This document shows, one piece after another, positions 45,845 to 53,974 of a stretch of DNA of 64,000 nt. The notes below the pieces were generated by a model. That model saw only the letters and a list, made by a program, of their open reading frames with translations. It did not search any database and was not told the DNA's origin. Numbering within the stretch: position 1 is the stretch's first letter; every line of letters begins with the position of its first letter. Source of the stretch: Rhizobium ecuadorense (lineage in GTDB: Bacteria; Pseudomonadota; Alphaproteobacteria; Rhizobiales; Rhizobiaceae); NCBI RefSeq assembly GCF_001187535.1, contig NZ_LFIO01000020.1, positions 62,001-126,000 on the forward strand, in the 5' to 3' direction. A program made the position numbers and the translations under genes.

Positions 45845-46121
45845 AGGCTTCGGGCAGCCGAGGACGACACCTACGGCCTGTTCGTCGACTTCCGTTGGCC
45901 CAAGAACGTCGGGAAGCCATATTGCCCTCGCTGTGGCTGCCTGGCGCCGTACGGCGTCGTCGTTCTGATGCTCGGAGCCGGAATGCCGCGCCGAATTTTC
46001 GGTTTTCGCCGACCGCAAGCTTTCATTCAAGAAGATCATCATGGCAATCTGGGAGGAATCACGGCCGCCAAGGGCATGGCGGCGCTCCATCTGAGCCGCA
46101 AGGTCAACGTCCAGTACAAGA
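45845..46121 (+). pseudogene. IS1595-family transposase, N-terminal part (split by IS66)
   Basis: The plus strand encodes GLFVDFRWPKNVGKPYCPRCGCL (zinc-binding start of IS1595 transposases), then in another frame FSVFADRKLSFKKIIMAIWEE, then GMAALHLSRKVNVQYK. The gene stops in the middle of the conserved QYKT motif at 46121, where the IS66 element begins. It resumes at 51442. Internal frameshifts show it was already decaying. Confidence 0.85.
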
Positions 46122-46449
46122 GTATCCATCCGGCGAAGGCCGCGGCACTTATGATTTCGGCTCGTCTGCCATGATGCGTTCGAATCTTGTCGCGATCGCA
46201 TTGCTCGTCGACAAGGAACTGCCGAACACCTCCTTCCCAGGTGCGGATATCGGCGAGGAACTCCTTCAAGCTTTCGATGCCCCGGTCGGTGAAGGTCGTG
46301 ATGCCCTCTTCGCTGCCGTCATGGGCATGGATCATCTCACCATAGTCGATGTTGTCGGAGTTGCTGGCGACCTCCTGGATGAGTTCGAGGTTCTCGCCAA
46401 TCAGCGTGGCGACGTAGTTGATCGTGTAGACATGCGTCGGGCGCGCCAT
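46039..46449 (-). CDS. small IS66-associated protein downstream of tnpC
   Basis: From the ATG overlapping the tnpC stop (TGATG), 136 codons. The start reads MARPTHVYTINYVATLIGENLELI, then DGSEEGITTFTDRGIESLKEFL, the pattern of the small accessory ORF that follows tnpC in some IS66 elements. The frame does not stop inside the element: it reads through the terminal repeat at 46122 and 27 codons into the antisense of the IS1595 gene. Function unknown. Confidence 0.6.
   Translation of the reverse strand: MARPTHVYTINYVATLIGENLELIQEVASNSDNIDYGEMIHAHDGSEEGITTFTDRGIESLKEFLADIRTWEGGVRQFLVDEQCDRDKIRTHHGRRAEIISAAAFAGWILLYWTLTLRLRWSAAMPLAAVIPPRLP
46114..46121. repeat. target-site duplication GTACAAGA (left copy)
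   Basis: Eight bases immediately before the left end of the IS66 element, repeated exactly at 51442-51449 after its right end. Eight-bp duplications are standard for IS66. Confidence 0.9.
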
Positions 46450-46676
46450 CAGGCCGCCATCTGCCGGGCGCTTCCGGCGGGCCAGTTCCACGGCAGCAGT
46501 TCCGGCAGCCGTGATACGGGAATGCCAGGCATGCGGGCGAGCACGTCCGCCAACCAGGCCTGCGGATCGATATCGTTCGTCTTTGCCGTGACGATTAGGG
46601 AATACATGAAGGCAGCACGCTCGCCTCCGCGCTGGGAACCGGCGAATAGCCATGCCTTTCTTCCGAGAGCAATGCC
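46449..46676 (-). pseudogene. tnpC: IS66 copy 2 tnpC, C-terminal piece
   Basis: Encodes IALGRKAWLFAGSQRGGERAAFMYSLIVTAKTNDIDPQAWLADVLARMPGIPVSRLPELLPWNW to the stop at 46449. It joins to the N-terminal piece ending AAERALRGVA at 49154. Between them lies the recombinase cassette. Confidence 0.9.
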
Positions 46677-47059
46677 CTGTTCATTCTGCCCATGTCGGCG
46701 ATGAAGTCGAGGTTCACTATTGCTGGCATCCATATTTTGGCCAGAAGGTTTCCATTCGTCGCGTCGAAGAACGAGCGACAGGCCGGTTTTTGAAGGTTCT
46801 GGGGCCGACAGGTGTCGTCATCGCGATCTCAGGGTGGATGATCGATCCCGTGGTCTGCCGCGGCATGACCATGGGAACGCCACGCGTCGATCTTGCGACG
46901 CTAATCGAATTGAACAGGCTGGTCTCTGGCGGCAGCAAAGCGGCACCCTTCCGAAGTGGACGTAGAATCACTCAGGAGGACCATGATGAGATCTCGCAAT
47001 ACGCTGGTGCCGGCGTCGGGCCGGCAGCTCGACCTGATATTCGAGGAGCTCAACGATGA
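46652..47059 (+). CDS. small protein upstream of recombinase (DUF5372-like)
   Basis: The frame gives 135 codons, but its only ATG (46652) lies in the host IS66 sequence. The native start inside the cassette is not apparent, so it may be a fusion or 5'-truncated. The core VHYCWHPYFGQKVSIRRVEERATGRFLKV resembles small proteins often encoded just before this recombinase class (HPxxGxxxxxxR...). The C-terminus overlaps the recombinase start by 4 bp. Role unknown; possibly a recombination directionality or accessory factor. Confidence 0.5.
   Translation: MPFFREQCPVHSAHVGDEVEVHYCWHPYFGQKVSIRRVEERATGRFLKVLGPTGVVIAISGWMIDPVVCRGMTMGTPRVDLATLIELNRLVSGGSKAAPFRSGRRITQEDHDEISQYAGAGVGPAARPDIRGAQR
46669..46676. 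repeat. cassette boundary repeat, left (GCAATGCC)
   Basis: At the left junction of the recombinase cassette with tnpC. The right junction (49154-49161) has GCAACGCC. Both encode the same tnpC position (antisense of Gly-Val/Ile-Ala), so this 8-bp core with one mismatch is the likely crossover site (attL/attR). Confidence 0.6.
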
Positions 47060-47069
47060 CCATCACTGA
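46983..47069 (+). CDS. 28-residue ORF coupled to recombinase start
   Basis: ATG 46983 has an ideal ribosome site (CAGGAGGACC). The frame encodes MMRSRNTLVPASGRQLDLIF and eight more residues, ending TGA at 47069, inside the recombinase gene. The recombinase ATG at 47056 overlaps this end, and the preceding 135-codon frame also passes through. It may act as a translational coupler or leader peptide for the recombinase. Confidence 0.45.
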   Translation: MMRSRNTLVPASGRQLDLIFEELNDDHH

Positions 47070-49125
47070 TTTGATTCCGACAGCGCTGCTCGCGCGCAAG
47101 GCCGTCGTTTATGTGCGGCAATCCACTCAGTCGCAGGTTATAACCAATCTGGAAAGCCAGCGACGGCAGTATGATCTTGTTGACATTGCGCGACACCACG
47201 GCTTCAGCCACGTCGAGGTGATCGACGACGACCTCGGGCGCTCTGCCAGCGGAACCGTCGCCCGTCCGGGCTTCGATCGTCTCGTCGCCCTACTGTGCGC
47301 CGGCAAAGTTGGTGCCGTTTTCTGCTTCGATGCTTCACGGCTTGCGCGCAACGGTCGGGACTGGCATCACCTGCTCGAACTGTGCGGCCTGGTCGAAGCC
47401 CGCGTCATTGACCATGACGGCGTCTACAATCCATGTCGACCCAACGATCGGCTGCTGCTGGGAATGAAGGGCAGTATCAGCGAGTTCGAACTGGGCGTGC
47501 TGAGAGCCCGGATGCTCGATGCCGCCAGGTCGAAGGCGCGCCGTGGCGAACTGCGACTTTCTGTTCCGTTCGGCTACATTTGGCATCGGGAGGCCGGGCT
47601 TGGGCTCGATCCTGATCTGCGTCTGCAAGAGGTAATTCGATCCATCTTCGCCCGCTTCCACGACCTTGGAAGCGCGCGTCAGGTGCTGCTGTCGATGACG
47701 AAAGATCACATTCACTTCCCTCGGCCGTCGGATGAAGGGCGCATGACCAACTTCGTATGGATGCCAGTACGTTATCGCAATGTGATCGGCATCCTCAAAA
47801 ACCCCTTCTACGCCGGCGTTTACGTCTATGGGAAGAGCGAGAAGCGGACTGCCATCGTCGATGGATGGGCTCGGCGCAGTTACGGGCACGGCAAGCCCGT
47901 CGGTACCTGGGAGGTGATGATCCGGGACCATCACGAAGGTTACATTAGTTGGGGCGAATACGAGCGTAACCAACAGCAACTGGCCCTCAATAATTATGGC
48001 CGATCGGGTGGGACTAAATCGGGCCGCGGCGGCAAAGCATTATTATCAGGTCTCCTGACCTGCGGACGGTCTGGACGGCGACTGAGTGTTGCCTATACGG
48101 GAAATCCACAAAATCCTGTCTATCGCTGCTATAAACAGAACCTGATGATGGGCTTGCCCCGTTGCATGACGTTCGGCGGCTCGAAGGTCGATGCGGCGGT
48201 TGCGCGCGAGTTGTTGCGCGCGGTAGAACCATTAGCGATCGAGGCGACTTTTAAAGCAGAGCGGATGCACCGGGAGCGACAGGAAGACCAGCGCCACATT
48301 CACGATCTGGAGCTACAACAGGCCCGCTACGAGGCTAGCCTCGCCGAGCGCCGCTATGCGGCATGCGATCCCGACAACCGCCTGATAGCTGCACAGCTTG
48401 AGAAGAATTGGGAAACGGCGCTACGCCGCGTCCGTGATCTGGAAGTGCGCAGGCCTACCGAAAGTCCTTCAACCATCGAAGTTGACCCAGGCACTTTCGC
48501 AAACCTCGCCGACAATCTGCAGGCGGCCTGGGAGTCGCCGGATGTCACCATGCGCGTGCGCCAGCAACTGCTACGTACATTGATCGCCGACATTGTTGTC
48601 GATGTCGATGATGAGGTGCGCGACGTGGTGCTGACCATCCATTGGAAAGGCGGTCAGCATTCGGAGCTCAAGGTTCGCAAGCCCCAGACGGTTGAACACG
48701 GGTGCGCCACAACGGAAGATGCTTTGGCAGTGATGCGGAGCATGGCAGGACGCTGGTCCGATGAACATATCGCCGCGTCGCTCAATCGAATGGGAATGCC
48801 CACGGGGCAAGGAAAAACCTGGACTGCACACCGGGTCGCTTCAGTAAGGCGGGTCCGGGCCATTCACGCGTACAAATCAGCCGATAAAGAGGGCGAATGG
48901 CTGACCATGACAGAGGCGGCGGCGGTTTTGGGCGTGACCAACCACCGAATACGCCACCTGATCAAGACGAACGTGTTGTCTGCCGAGCAGGTGGTTCCCG
49001 GCGCGCCGTATCAAATCCGGGCCAGCAATCTGACTTCGGCAACCGTCCAAGCCGCGATAGCCCGAAAGGGCCGCCCGTGTCGCATTGCTGACACCGAGAC
49101 GCTTCCAATGTTTACAGATACTTAA
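47056..49125 (+). CDS. large serine recombinase with C-terminal HTH
   Basis: The protein has 689 residues. Resolvase domain residues 14-165: catalytic Ser in AVVYVRQSTQSQ, then ESQRRQY, DDDLGRSASGTVARPGF, FDASRLARNGRDWHHLLELC and LLLGMKGSISEFELGVLRARM. The recombinase domain follows (VPFGYIWHREAG; VIGILKNPFYAGVYVYGK). The usual zinc ribbon is partly degenerate (LLTCGRSGRRL...YRCYKQ), then a coiled-coil segment. Unusually, a second DNA-binding unit ends the protein: EHIAASLNRMGMPTGQGKTW and LTMTEAAAVLGVTNHRIRHLIKTNVL. All core catalytic residues are present, so it is probably active. Confidence 0.9.
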   Translation: MTITDLIPTALLARKAVVYVRQSTQSQVITNLESQRRQYDLVDIARHHGFSHVEVIDDDLGRSASGTVARPGFDRLVALLCAGKVGAVFCFDASRLARNGRDWHHLLELCGLVEARVIDHDGVYNPCRPNDRLLLGMKGSISEFELGVLRARMLDAARSKARRGELRLSVPFGYIWHREAGLGLDPDLRLQEVIRSIFARFHDLGSARQVLLSMTKDHIHFPRPSDEGRMTNFVWMPVRYRNVIGILKNPFYAGVYVYGKSEKRTAIVDGWARRSYGHGKPVGTWEVMIRDHHEGYISWGEYERNQQQLALNNYGRSGGTKSGRGGKALLSGLLTCGRSGRRLSVAYTGNPQNPVYRCYKQNLMMGLPRCMTFGGSKVDAAVARELLRAVEPLAIEATFKAERMHRERQEDQRHIHDLELQQARYEASLAERRYAACDPDNRLIAAQLEKNWETALRRVRDLEVRRPTESPSTIEVDPGTFANLADNLQAAWESPDVTMRVRQQLLRTLIADIVVDVDDEVRDVVLTIHWKGGQHSELKVRKPQTVEHGCATTEDALAVMRSMAGRWSDEHIAASLNRMGMPTGQGKTWTAHRVASVRRVRAIHAYKSADKEGEWLTMTEAAAVLGVTNHRIRHLIKTNVLSAEQVVPGAPYQIRASNLTSATVQAAIARKGRPCRIADTETLPMFTDT

Positions 49126-49153
49126 AGAGGGAGTGCACAATGACTCAGGTACG

Positions 49154-49161
49154 GCAACGCC
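49154..49161. repeat. cassette boundary repeat, right (GCAACGCC)
   Basis: Right junction of the recombinase cassette; partner of 46669-46676 with one mismatch. tnpC sequence resumes here. Confidence 0.6.
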
Positions 49162-50567
49162 GCGCAGGGCTCGTTCGGCGGCATTGTTCGTCAGACACAG
49201 TCTGCCGTCGTCGAGGAACCGGGCGAAGGCTTCCCAGCGACCCTCCTTCTCGAACATGTAGTTGATCGCCTCGGCGACGGGGTTGTGCTTCGACATTTGC
49301 CCGCGCTGGGCCATGAGCCAATCGTGCAGTTCTTCGACGAGCGGGCGAGCATGTTGCAGCCTCGCTGCGAGCCTATCCTCGGCAGGCATTCCGTTTATGC
49401 CGCGCTCGATGTCGAAGAGCGCGTCGATGCGGGCAACGGCCTCAAGCGCGACGGGCGATATCTCGTGGGCAGGTTTGCCCTTGCGCACGTTGCCGGCGAT
49501 GTCAGCGAGTTCGAAGAATTTGCGCCGCGCGTGGCTCCAGCAAAGTGCGCTGATCACCAGCGCGGGGCGGCGGTCGGCACGATAGAGGTCGTTGTAGCCG
49601 CCATAGGCATCGGCTTGCAGGGTGCCGTGCCATCCGGCGAGATGCGTGTTGGGGTGGGTCTTCTCGCGATCGGGAGAGAAGTGGAAGAGTGCGGCGGGAG
49701 GCGCGCCGCCCGCGAAAGGGCGGTCATCGCGGACGTAAGTCCAGAGCCTCGCCTGCTTTGTTGCTCCCCTGGCCAGAAGCGGCACGGTGGTGTCGTCACC
49801 ATGCAGCCGCTCGGCGGCCAGAACATGGGCACGGATCAGGTCATGGATCGGCTGCAGGGCCGTCGTGCAGGCTCCGACCTGATCGGCCAGTGTGGAGAGA
49901 CTGAGAGCGACGCCTTCCCTGGCGTAGCGCTCAGCCTGGCGGTTCAATGGCTGATGTTGGCCGAACTTCTCGAACAGGATCGTCGCCAGCAGGTGCGGTC
50001 CTGCCCATCCCCGCGTGTCGCATGGAAAGGGGCCGGTGGCTGGCTGATCTTCTCGCAGTCCCGGCAGGTGAACTTCTCGCGCACCGTCTGGATCACCTTC
50101 CACTGGCGCGGAATGATCTCCAGCGTCTCGGTGATGTCTTCGCCCATCTTCACGATGCGGTGCGAGCCGCAGCAGGTGCAGGTCGACGGGGCATCGATGA
50201 CCAGGCGCTCGCGCGGCAGGTGCTCGGGAAACGGCTTGCGGGCCGGCCGGCGGCGTTCGAAAGCGGAGACATTTGTGATTCTCGTCGCCACGCGTTCCGC
50301 AGCGATCTCGTCTTCGGTGGCGTCGGCTTCAAGTTCTTCGAGCTGCAATTCCATTTGCTCGATCAGCCGGGCGCGGCGCTCCGAGCTCTGGCCGTACTGC
50401 TCGCGACGTATCTTGGCGATCTCGAGCTTGAGATGCCGGATCATCGCCTCAGACGTCGTCACGACCGCGCGCACCTGTGCGAGGTCGGCCTCGGCAGAGG
50501 CGGCACGCGCTTCCGATGCCGCAAGCGCGGCGCGCAGTCTGGCTATCTCCGAAGCAGCATCATCCAT
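49154..50567 (-). pseudogene. tnpC: IS66 copy 2 tnpC, N-terminal and central piece (frameshifted)
   Basis: Starts at ATG 50567 and encodes the coiled coil, HLPRERLVIDAPSTCTCCGSH, and the zinc-finger CRDCEKISQPPAPFH. A one-base loss near 50020 shifts the frame before RGWAGPHLLATILFEKFGQHQPLNRQ. The DDE parts HGDDTTVPLL and LQADAYGGYN remain, and the piece ends at AAERALRGVA where the cassette begins. It is therefore broken twice, by the frameshift and by the insertion. Confidence 0.9.
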
Positions 50568-50626
50568 GGCCGAAAGCTACCATGCCGCATGCCGAAAGCC
50601 CAACAAAAACAGAGGAATGCAGGCGG

Positions 50627-50977
50627 TCAGCCTGCCTTCGAAGGCCGCTGCGTCCAGCGCGGGTTGCGCCAGTCGATCCCTTCCAGGAGATAGCCGAGCT
50701 GCGCCGACGATACAGGCACGGCGGAGCCATTCTGGCTGACCGGCCAGATGAACTTTCCAGCTTCCAGCCGCTTCAGGTAAAGCGACATGCCGACGCCGTC
50801 ATGCCAGAGGACCTTGATCAGGTCACCCTTGCGACCCCGGAAGCAGAAGACTTCGCCGCCATGAGGATCGCGGCCAAGACCTTGCTGAACCTTCAGCGCC
50901 AGGCTGTTCATGCCGCAACGCATGTCCGTCACCCCGCCCGCGATCCACACCTTTACCCCCGCGGGAAACGCGATCAT
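50627..50977 (-). CDS. tnpB: IS66 copy 2 TnpB
   Basis: The protein has 116 residues. It is recognised by MIAFPAGVKVWIAGGVTDMR, FCFRGRKGDLIKVLWHDGVG and QLGYLLEGIDWRNP. The frame is intact. Its start overlaps the tnpA stop (ATGA). Confidence 0.92.
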   Translation of the reverse strand: MIAFPAGVKVWIAGGVTDMRCGMNSLALKVQQGLGRDPHGGEVFCFRGRKGDLIKVLWHDGVGMSLYLKRLEAGKFIWPVSQNGSAVPVSSAQLGYLLEGIDWRNPRWTQRPSKAG

Positions 50978-51381
50978 GACCCATCCACGACGGGCAACAG
51001 GCGGGCAAGAATGGTCGGATCAAGCGAGGCTGGGATCGTCAGCCGTCGGCCATTCGGCAGGCCGATCTCGATCGTCATGTCGTCTTCAAATCGCGGCCGT
51101 GAGGCTACCTCGCAAGATGCCGCCGCCGGTGGCGAAATCGTAAGTGGCACGAAGCCCGTTGTAGCGGAACTGCTCAGAAGACCACTACGGTATTCCCGAC
51201 GCCAACGGGTCAACAATGACCGTGACAATCCATATCGCCGCGCCGTCACCGAGCCTTTCCGAAAGCCTTGTAGACTTTCCTCGACGATCCGAACCTTCTC
51301 TTCGTCCGACCAATCCCGTCGGCGACCAAGATCGTCGACGGACAAGACCTCAATGGGGGAAATGATTGTAGCGCATGACAT
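50974..51381 (-). CDS. tnpA: IS66 copy 2 TnpA
   Basis: 135 residues from ATG 51381 (a TTG at 51402 extends it by 7). HTH segment RDWSDEEKVRIVEESLQGFRKGSVTARRYGLSRSLLTRWRREY, and tail DMTIEIGLPNGRRLTIPASLDPTILARLL. The frame is intact. Confidence 0.9.
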   Translation of the reverse strand: MSCATIISPIEVLSVDDLGRRRDWSDEEKVRIVEESLQGFRKGSVTARRYGLSRSLLTRWRREYRSGLLSSSATTGFVPLTISPPAAASCEVASRPRFEDDMTIEIGLPNGRRLTIPASLDPTILARLLPVVDGS

Positions 51382-51441
51382 AAGGCATGGACTTAAAGCC
51401 AATCAGCAAGTCAGGACAGACGGCCTTCGCCGGATGGGTAC

Positions 51442-51849
51442 GTACAAGACCGCCTACTTCCTGCTGCAGAAGCTCCGGGAGGCAGCCGACCTTCGCCGTG
51501 ATGCGATCAAGCTGCACGGTACGGTGCAGATCGACGGCAAGTATGTGGGCGGCGTCCTCCGCAAGGTGACAAGAAGGAAGAGCGCAAGGACGGGCGCAAG
51601 AAGGAAAATCAGAACGGCAAGCGTATGTGAGTTCTGGCGCTGAGGGAGGCCAACCGCCATGCACCGAACAGAACGGTGACGCGGGTGATCCTGGACGAGA
51701 ACGGCAAGGATGCATGGGCGGCCGTCGCCAAGCATGTGGAGCCGAAGGCGCTCCTGATCGCTGACGAACACAAGGCGCAACCAGGGCTTTGAAAGAAAGC
51801 GCTGTATAGATCCACCTGCTCCGCCCTTTTAGTCCGCTAGCAAAAGGCG
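51442..51849 (+). pseudogene. IS1595-family transposase, C-terminal part (split by IS66)
   Basis: Resumes the gene broken at 46121: YKTAYFLLQKLREAADLRRDAI then VQIDGKYVGGVLRKV (first catalytic Asp), then with frameshifts LREANRHAPNRTVTRVILDE and AAVAKHVEPKALLIADEH. Removing the IS66 and one copy of GTACAAGA restores the QYKTAYF motif in frame. The first 8 bases are the right target duplication. Confidence 0.85.
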
Positions 51850-51874
51850 GTAGGGGACCGACTTTTCGAAGCGG

Positions 51875-52020
51875 TTTCCTGCCGGCCGACAAGGGCTACG
51901 GCAGCGCTGAAATCCTCGCCAAGCCGGTCGAGTGTAAGGCTTCGGCAACATCGCGCCGAAGAACAACTGGAAGGCTCAGTCGTCTTCTCACGCTGGGTCT
52001 ATCGGCAGCGTAACCTCGTG
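51875..52020 (+). pseudogene. IS5-family transposase fragment
   Basis: Short frames read LPADKGYGSAEILAK, then in another frame NIAPKNNWKAQ, then WVYRQRNLV. This is the ADKGYD...PPKxN...YRQRNLVER order of IS5/IS427 transposases, with frameshifts. Only the middle of the DDE domain remains. Confidence 0.6.
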
Positions 52021-52070
52021 AAACGTCAAAAGCATCGGTTCGATCGTAATTGACGCAAAGCTGACAGTCG

Positions 52071-52086
52071 TGTGCGATCGCGCACA
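52071..52086. promoter_or_regulatory. NifA upstream activator sequence (distal)
   Basis: TGTGCGATCGCGCACA is a perfect TGT-N10-ACA site and a full palindrome. It lies 210 bp upstream of the -24 element of the sigma-54 promoter at 52296. Confidence 0.7.
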
Positions 52087-52260
52087 TTGACAGGCTGGCA
52101 TGATGCAAGCGCCGACGTGCATTGTGACCTCAACCCAAATCACTCCAATGCTGGGTTGGCCTTCGGACGGATCGCTCGCAAGGTTGACGCTGTTCAAATA
52201 CTAGGCGGAGTGGCACAATCCGCGACTCCCGACACACGGTGAGCACCGGAAGACGCCTTC

Positions 52261-52276
52261 TGTCGCCATTGAAACA
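52261..52276. promoter_or_regulatory. NifA upstream activator-like sequence (proximal)
   Basis: TGTCGCCATTGAAACA also fits TGT-N10-ACA, but it is only 20 bp from the -24 element. That is closer than usual for an activator site, so the match may be fortuitous or mark a second NifA dimer. Confidence 0.4.
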
Positions 52277-52295
52277 TTCACTAACAATGATCTGG

Positions 52296-52311
52296 TGGCA
52301 CACCAATTGCT
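52296..52311 (+). promoter_or_regulatory. sigma-54 (-24/-12) promoter facing ggps2
   Basis: TGGCAC ACCAA TTGCT matches the TGGCAC-N5-TTGCW consensus at every position. With the TGT-N10-ACA site at 52071 it forms a textbook nif/fix-type promoter on the plus strand. Predicted transcription starts near 52323. The next supported gene downstream is ggps2 (ATG 52857), after a 530-bp leader that contains an IS6 scrap. Confidence 0.8.
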
Positions 52312-52379
52312 TGTAGGAGCCCAGATCTCTGCCAGCAATGGTTCCGGTCCAAGCTCCAGTGGCTACTATCGACGATGAC

Positions 52380-52620
52380 CAACACCTTTAGATGTAAGGC
52401 CCATCTTCGCCCATGTCGTACCGTACGAACGGAGCTCGTCAGCGATCATCACGCGCGGCGGCGTGCAGCCGATCCAAAGAGCTTTGTCACCAGCCACTGC
52501 TCAGCGCGGGAGCCTCTTCAGCTTTGGACCAAGACGTTGAGAGCGATGCCATTCTGGCCGACAGCGCCGCCGGAGCCAATGTTCTTCGCGCGCGATCGAA
52601 GTAACCGACGTTCAGATGTC
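52380..52620 (-). pseudogene. IS6-family transposase fragment
   Basis: On the minus strand, in broken frames: NGIALNVLVQS and PRVMIADELRSYGTTWAKMGL, corresponding to the VLDxLVQxRR and PRVIxTDKLRSYGAA parts of IS6-type transposases. It lies antisense in the leader between the sigma-54 promoter and ggps2. The rest of 52312-52856 shows no gene. Confidence 0.55.
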
Positions 52621-52856
52621 AGGTCGCCACGAATGAGACTGCTTCAAGGGATTCCAGTGGGAGATCGCCTTGCCGAGTTAAGGCTCCCACTGGCACACGG
52701 TTTCATTGGTCACGCCGGTGCCGCATGTTGGCCGCCGCAATCCGCTAAACTTAACGGTGCCTTAGAACCTGAAGAGACACAGCGAAATCGGCCTTTTGTT
52801 TGGCACCGGTTGGACTAGGCCCGTTTTCGTTTTCGTCTCAAAAGTGGAGATGCGAT

Positions 52857-53786
52857 ATGATTTCGAATCACCAAGCCGACGTGGTTGGCGATAGCGACAA
52901 GCTCATCGAGCAAGCGCTGCGAGCTGCCATGGATACTGCTCTAAGTCCGGCTGCGCCGGCTCACCTGCGTGGAGCGCTGGACGCGGCAGTGTTTCCAGGG
53001 GGCTCCCGGATGCGCCCCAAGCTCTGCTTGAAAGTCTCCTATGTGTGCGGCGAAAAAGATCCTGAGCTGGCGACAAGAGCCGCGGCAGCAATTGAATTGC
53101 TGCACTGTGCCTCGTTGGTGCATGACGACTTGCCTTGCTTCGATAACGCGGCGCTACGCCGCGGCAGACCAACGGTGCACCGGCTTTTCGGAGAGCCTAT
53201 CGCCGTTTTGACCGGCGATGCCTTGATTGTGATGGCTTTCAAATACCTCAGCTTGCAGGCTGCGCTAACACCTGAGTTGGGCGCGCGCATGATCGAGGTG
53301 GTTGCGGAGGCGGTCGGCCCCAGTCACGGACTGATCGCCGGACAGTCGATGGAGGCAATGACGCACGTCCCAATCGACCGCTATCACCATTACAAGACCG
53401 GCTCCCTCTTTGTCGCGGCGGCCACTTGCGGTGCCCTGGCAAGTGGTGCAGATCCGGCCCCATGGTCTAAGGTGGGGGAATTGCTCGGGCACGCGTATCA
53501 GATCGCCGACGACATCGCAGATACAGTCGGCCGCGCAGAAGTGCTTGGCAAATTGCCTGCCGTGGACACGCAGCTGAATCGACCCAGTATCGTTCGCGGC
53601 CAAGGATTGGACAGCGCAGCCGCCAGATTTTATGCGTATCTCGAACAGATAGGTGACACCATTCCTGCCAGCCCTCAAAAACGGTCCTTCGTTGACTGGC
53701 TTAATCATGCACTTTGCAAAGGCGTGGCTGGACCGGGAAAAGCCGGTCTGATTCAACAAACGGCGCTGGATTGCGCGCCTTTGTAA
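52857..53786 (+). CDS. ggps2: geranylgeranyl diphosphate synthase (stand-alone copy)
   Basis: The start at ATG 52857 follows AGTGGAGATGCGAT, giving 309 residues; an upstream in-frame start lacks a ribosome site. It is a trans-isoprenyl diphosphate synthase: GGSRMRPKLCL, first Asp-rich motif LLHCASLVHDDLPCFDNAALRRGRPTVH, GDALIVMAFKYL, KTGSLFVAA, and second Asp-rich motif YQIADDIADTVGR. It makes C20-PP from IPP and allylic primers, the entry to the gibberellin pathway. It is on the opposite strand to the operon, converges with idi, and has lower G+C than the operon. It presumably replaces the decayed ggps inside the operon. The C-terminal KR/PQKRS end is usual. Confidence 0.9.
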   Translation: MISNHQADVVGDSDKLIEQALRAAMDTALSPAAPAHLRGALDAAVFPGGSRMRPKLCLKVSYVCGEKDPELATRAAAAIELLHCASLVHDDLPCFDNAALRRGRPTVHRLFGEPIAVLTGDALIVMAFKYLSLQAALTPELGARMIEVVAEAVGPSHGLIAGQSMEAMTHVPIDRYHHYKTGSLFVAAATCGALASGADPAPWSKVGELLGHAYQIADDIADTVGRAEVLGKLPAVDTQLNRPSIVRGQGLDSAAARFYAYLEQIGDTIPASPQKRSFVDWLNHALCKGVAGPGKAGLIQQTALDCAPL

Positions 53787-53974
53787 GCCCGAGTTACGGT
53801 ACGCATAACCTAGCCGGCGGCATCATTACCGCTTCATCGTCAACAGCTGCTTCATGAACATTTCGTTCCCTGCATCGAACCGCTGGGCCAAGGTGGATTA
53901 GAGGTCTAGCTTTAGCGTTAACGGTTTTTGCAACCAGCTTGGAGGGCCGGCCGACAGAGCGGGCGACGCCGGCA

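Larger units (their letters stand above)
46677..49161 (+). mobile_element. large-serine-recombinase cassette inserted in tnpC
   Basis: About 2.5 kb with three plus-strand reading frames (46652-47059, 46983-47069, 47056-49125) and nothing else. It separates tnpC exactly between codons for RALRGVA and LGRKAW. No inverted repeats were seen, as expected for serine-recombinase integration. It seems to carry no cargo gene. Confidence 0.75.
46122..51441 (-). mobile_element. IS66-family element (copy 2), interrupted by recombinase cassette
   Basis: Ends are 21-bp inverted repeats with one mismatch: left GTATCCATCCGGCGAAGG, right (reverse complement) GTACCCATCCGGCGAAGG. A perfect 8-bp duplication flanks them. 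Total length is 5320 bp; without the 2.5-kb cassette at 46677-49161 it is about 2.8 kb. It carries tnpA, tnpB, tnpC (broken) and a fourth small gene. It differs in ends and sequence from the IS66 copy at 36562. Confidence 0.9.

Noticed and set aside
52020..52075. Possible tts box (TtsI site) on the minus strand
   Set aside because: GTCAGCTT is present but the GAAAGC half and spacing are not.
52339..52392. 17-codon ORF just after the sigma-54 promoter
   Set aside because: No convincing ribosome site and no known counterpart; could be a remnant of the gene the promoter once served, but unsupported.
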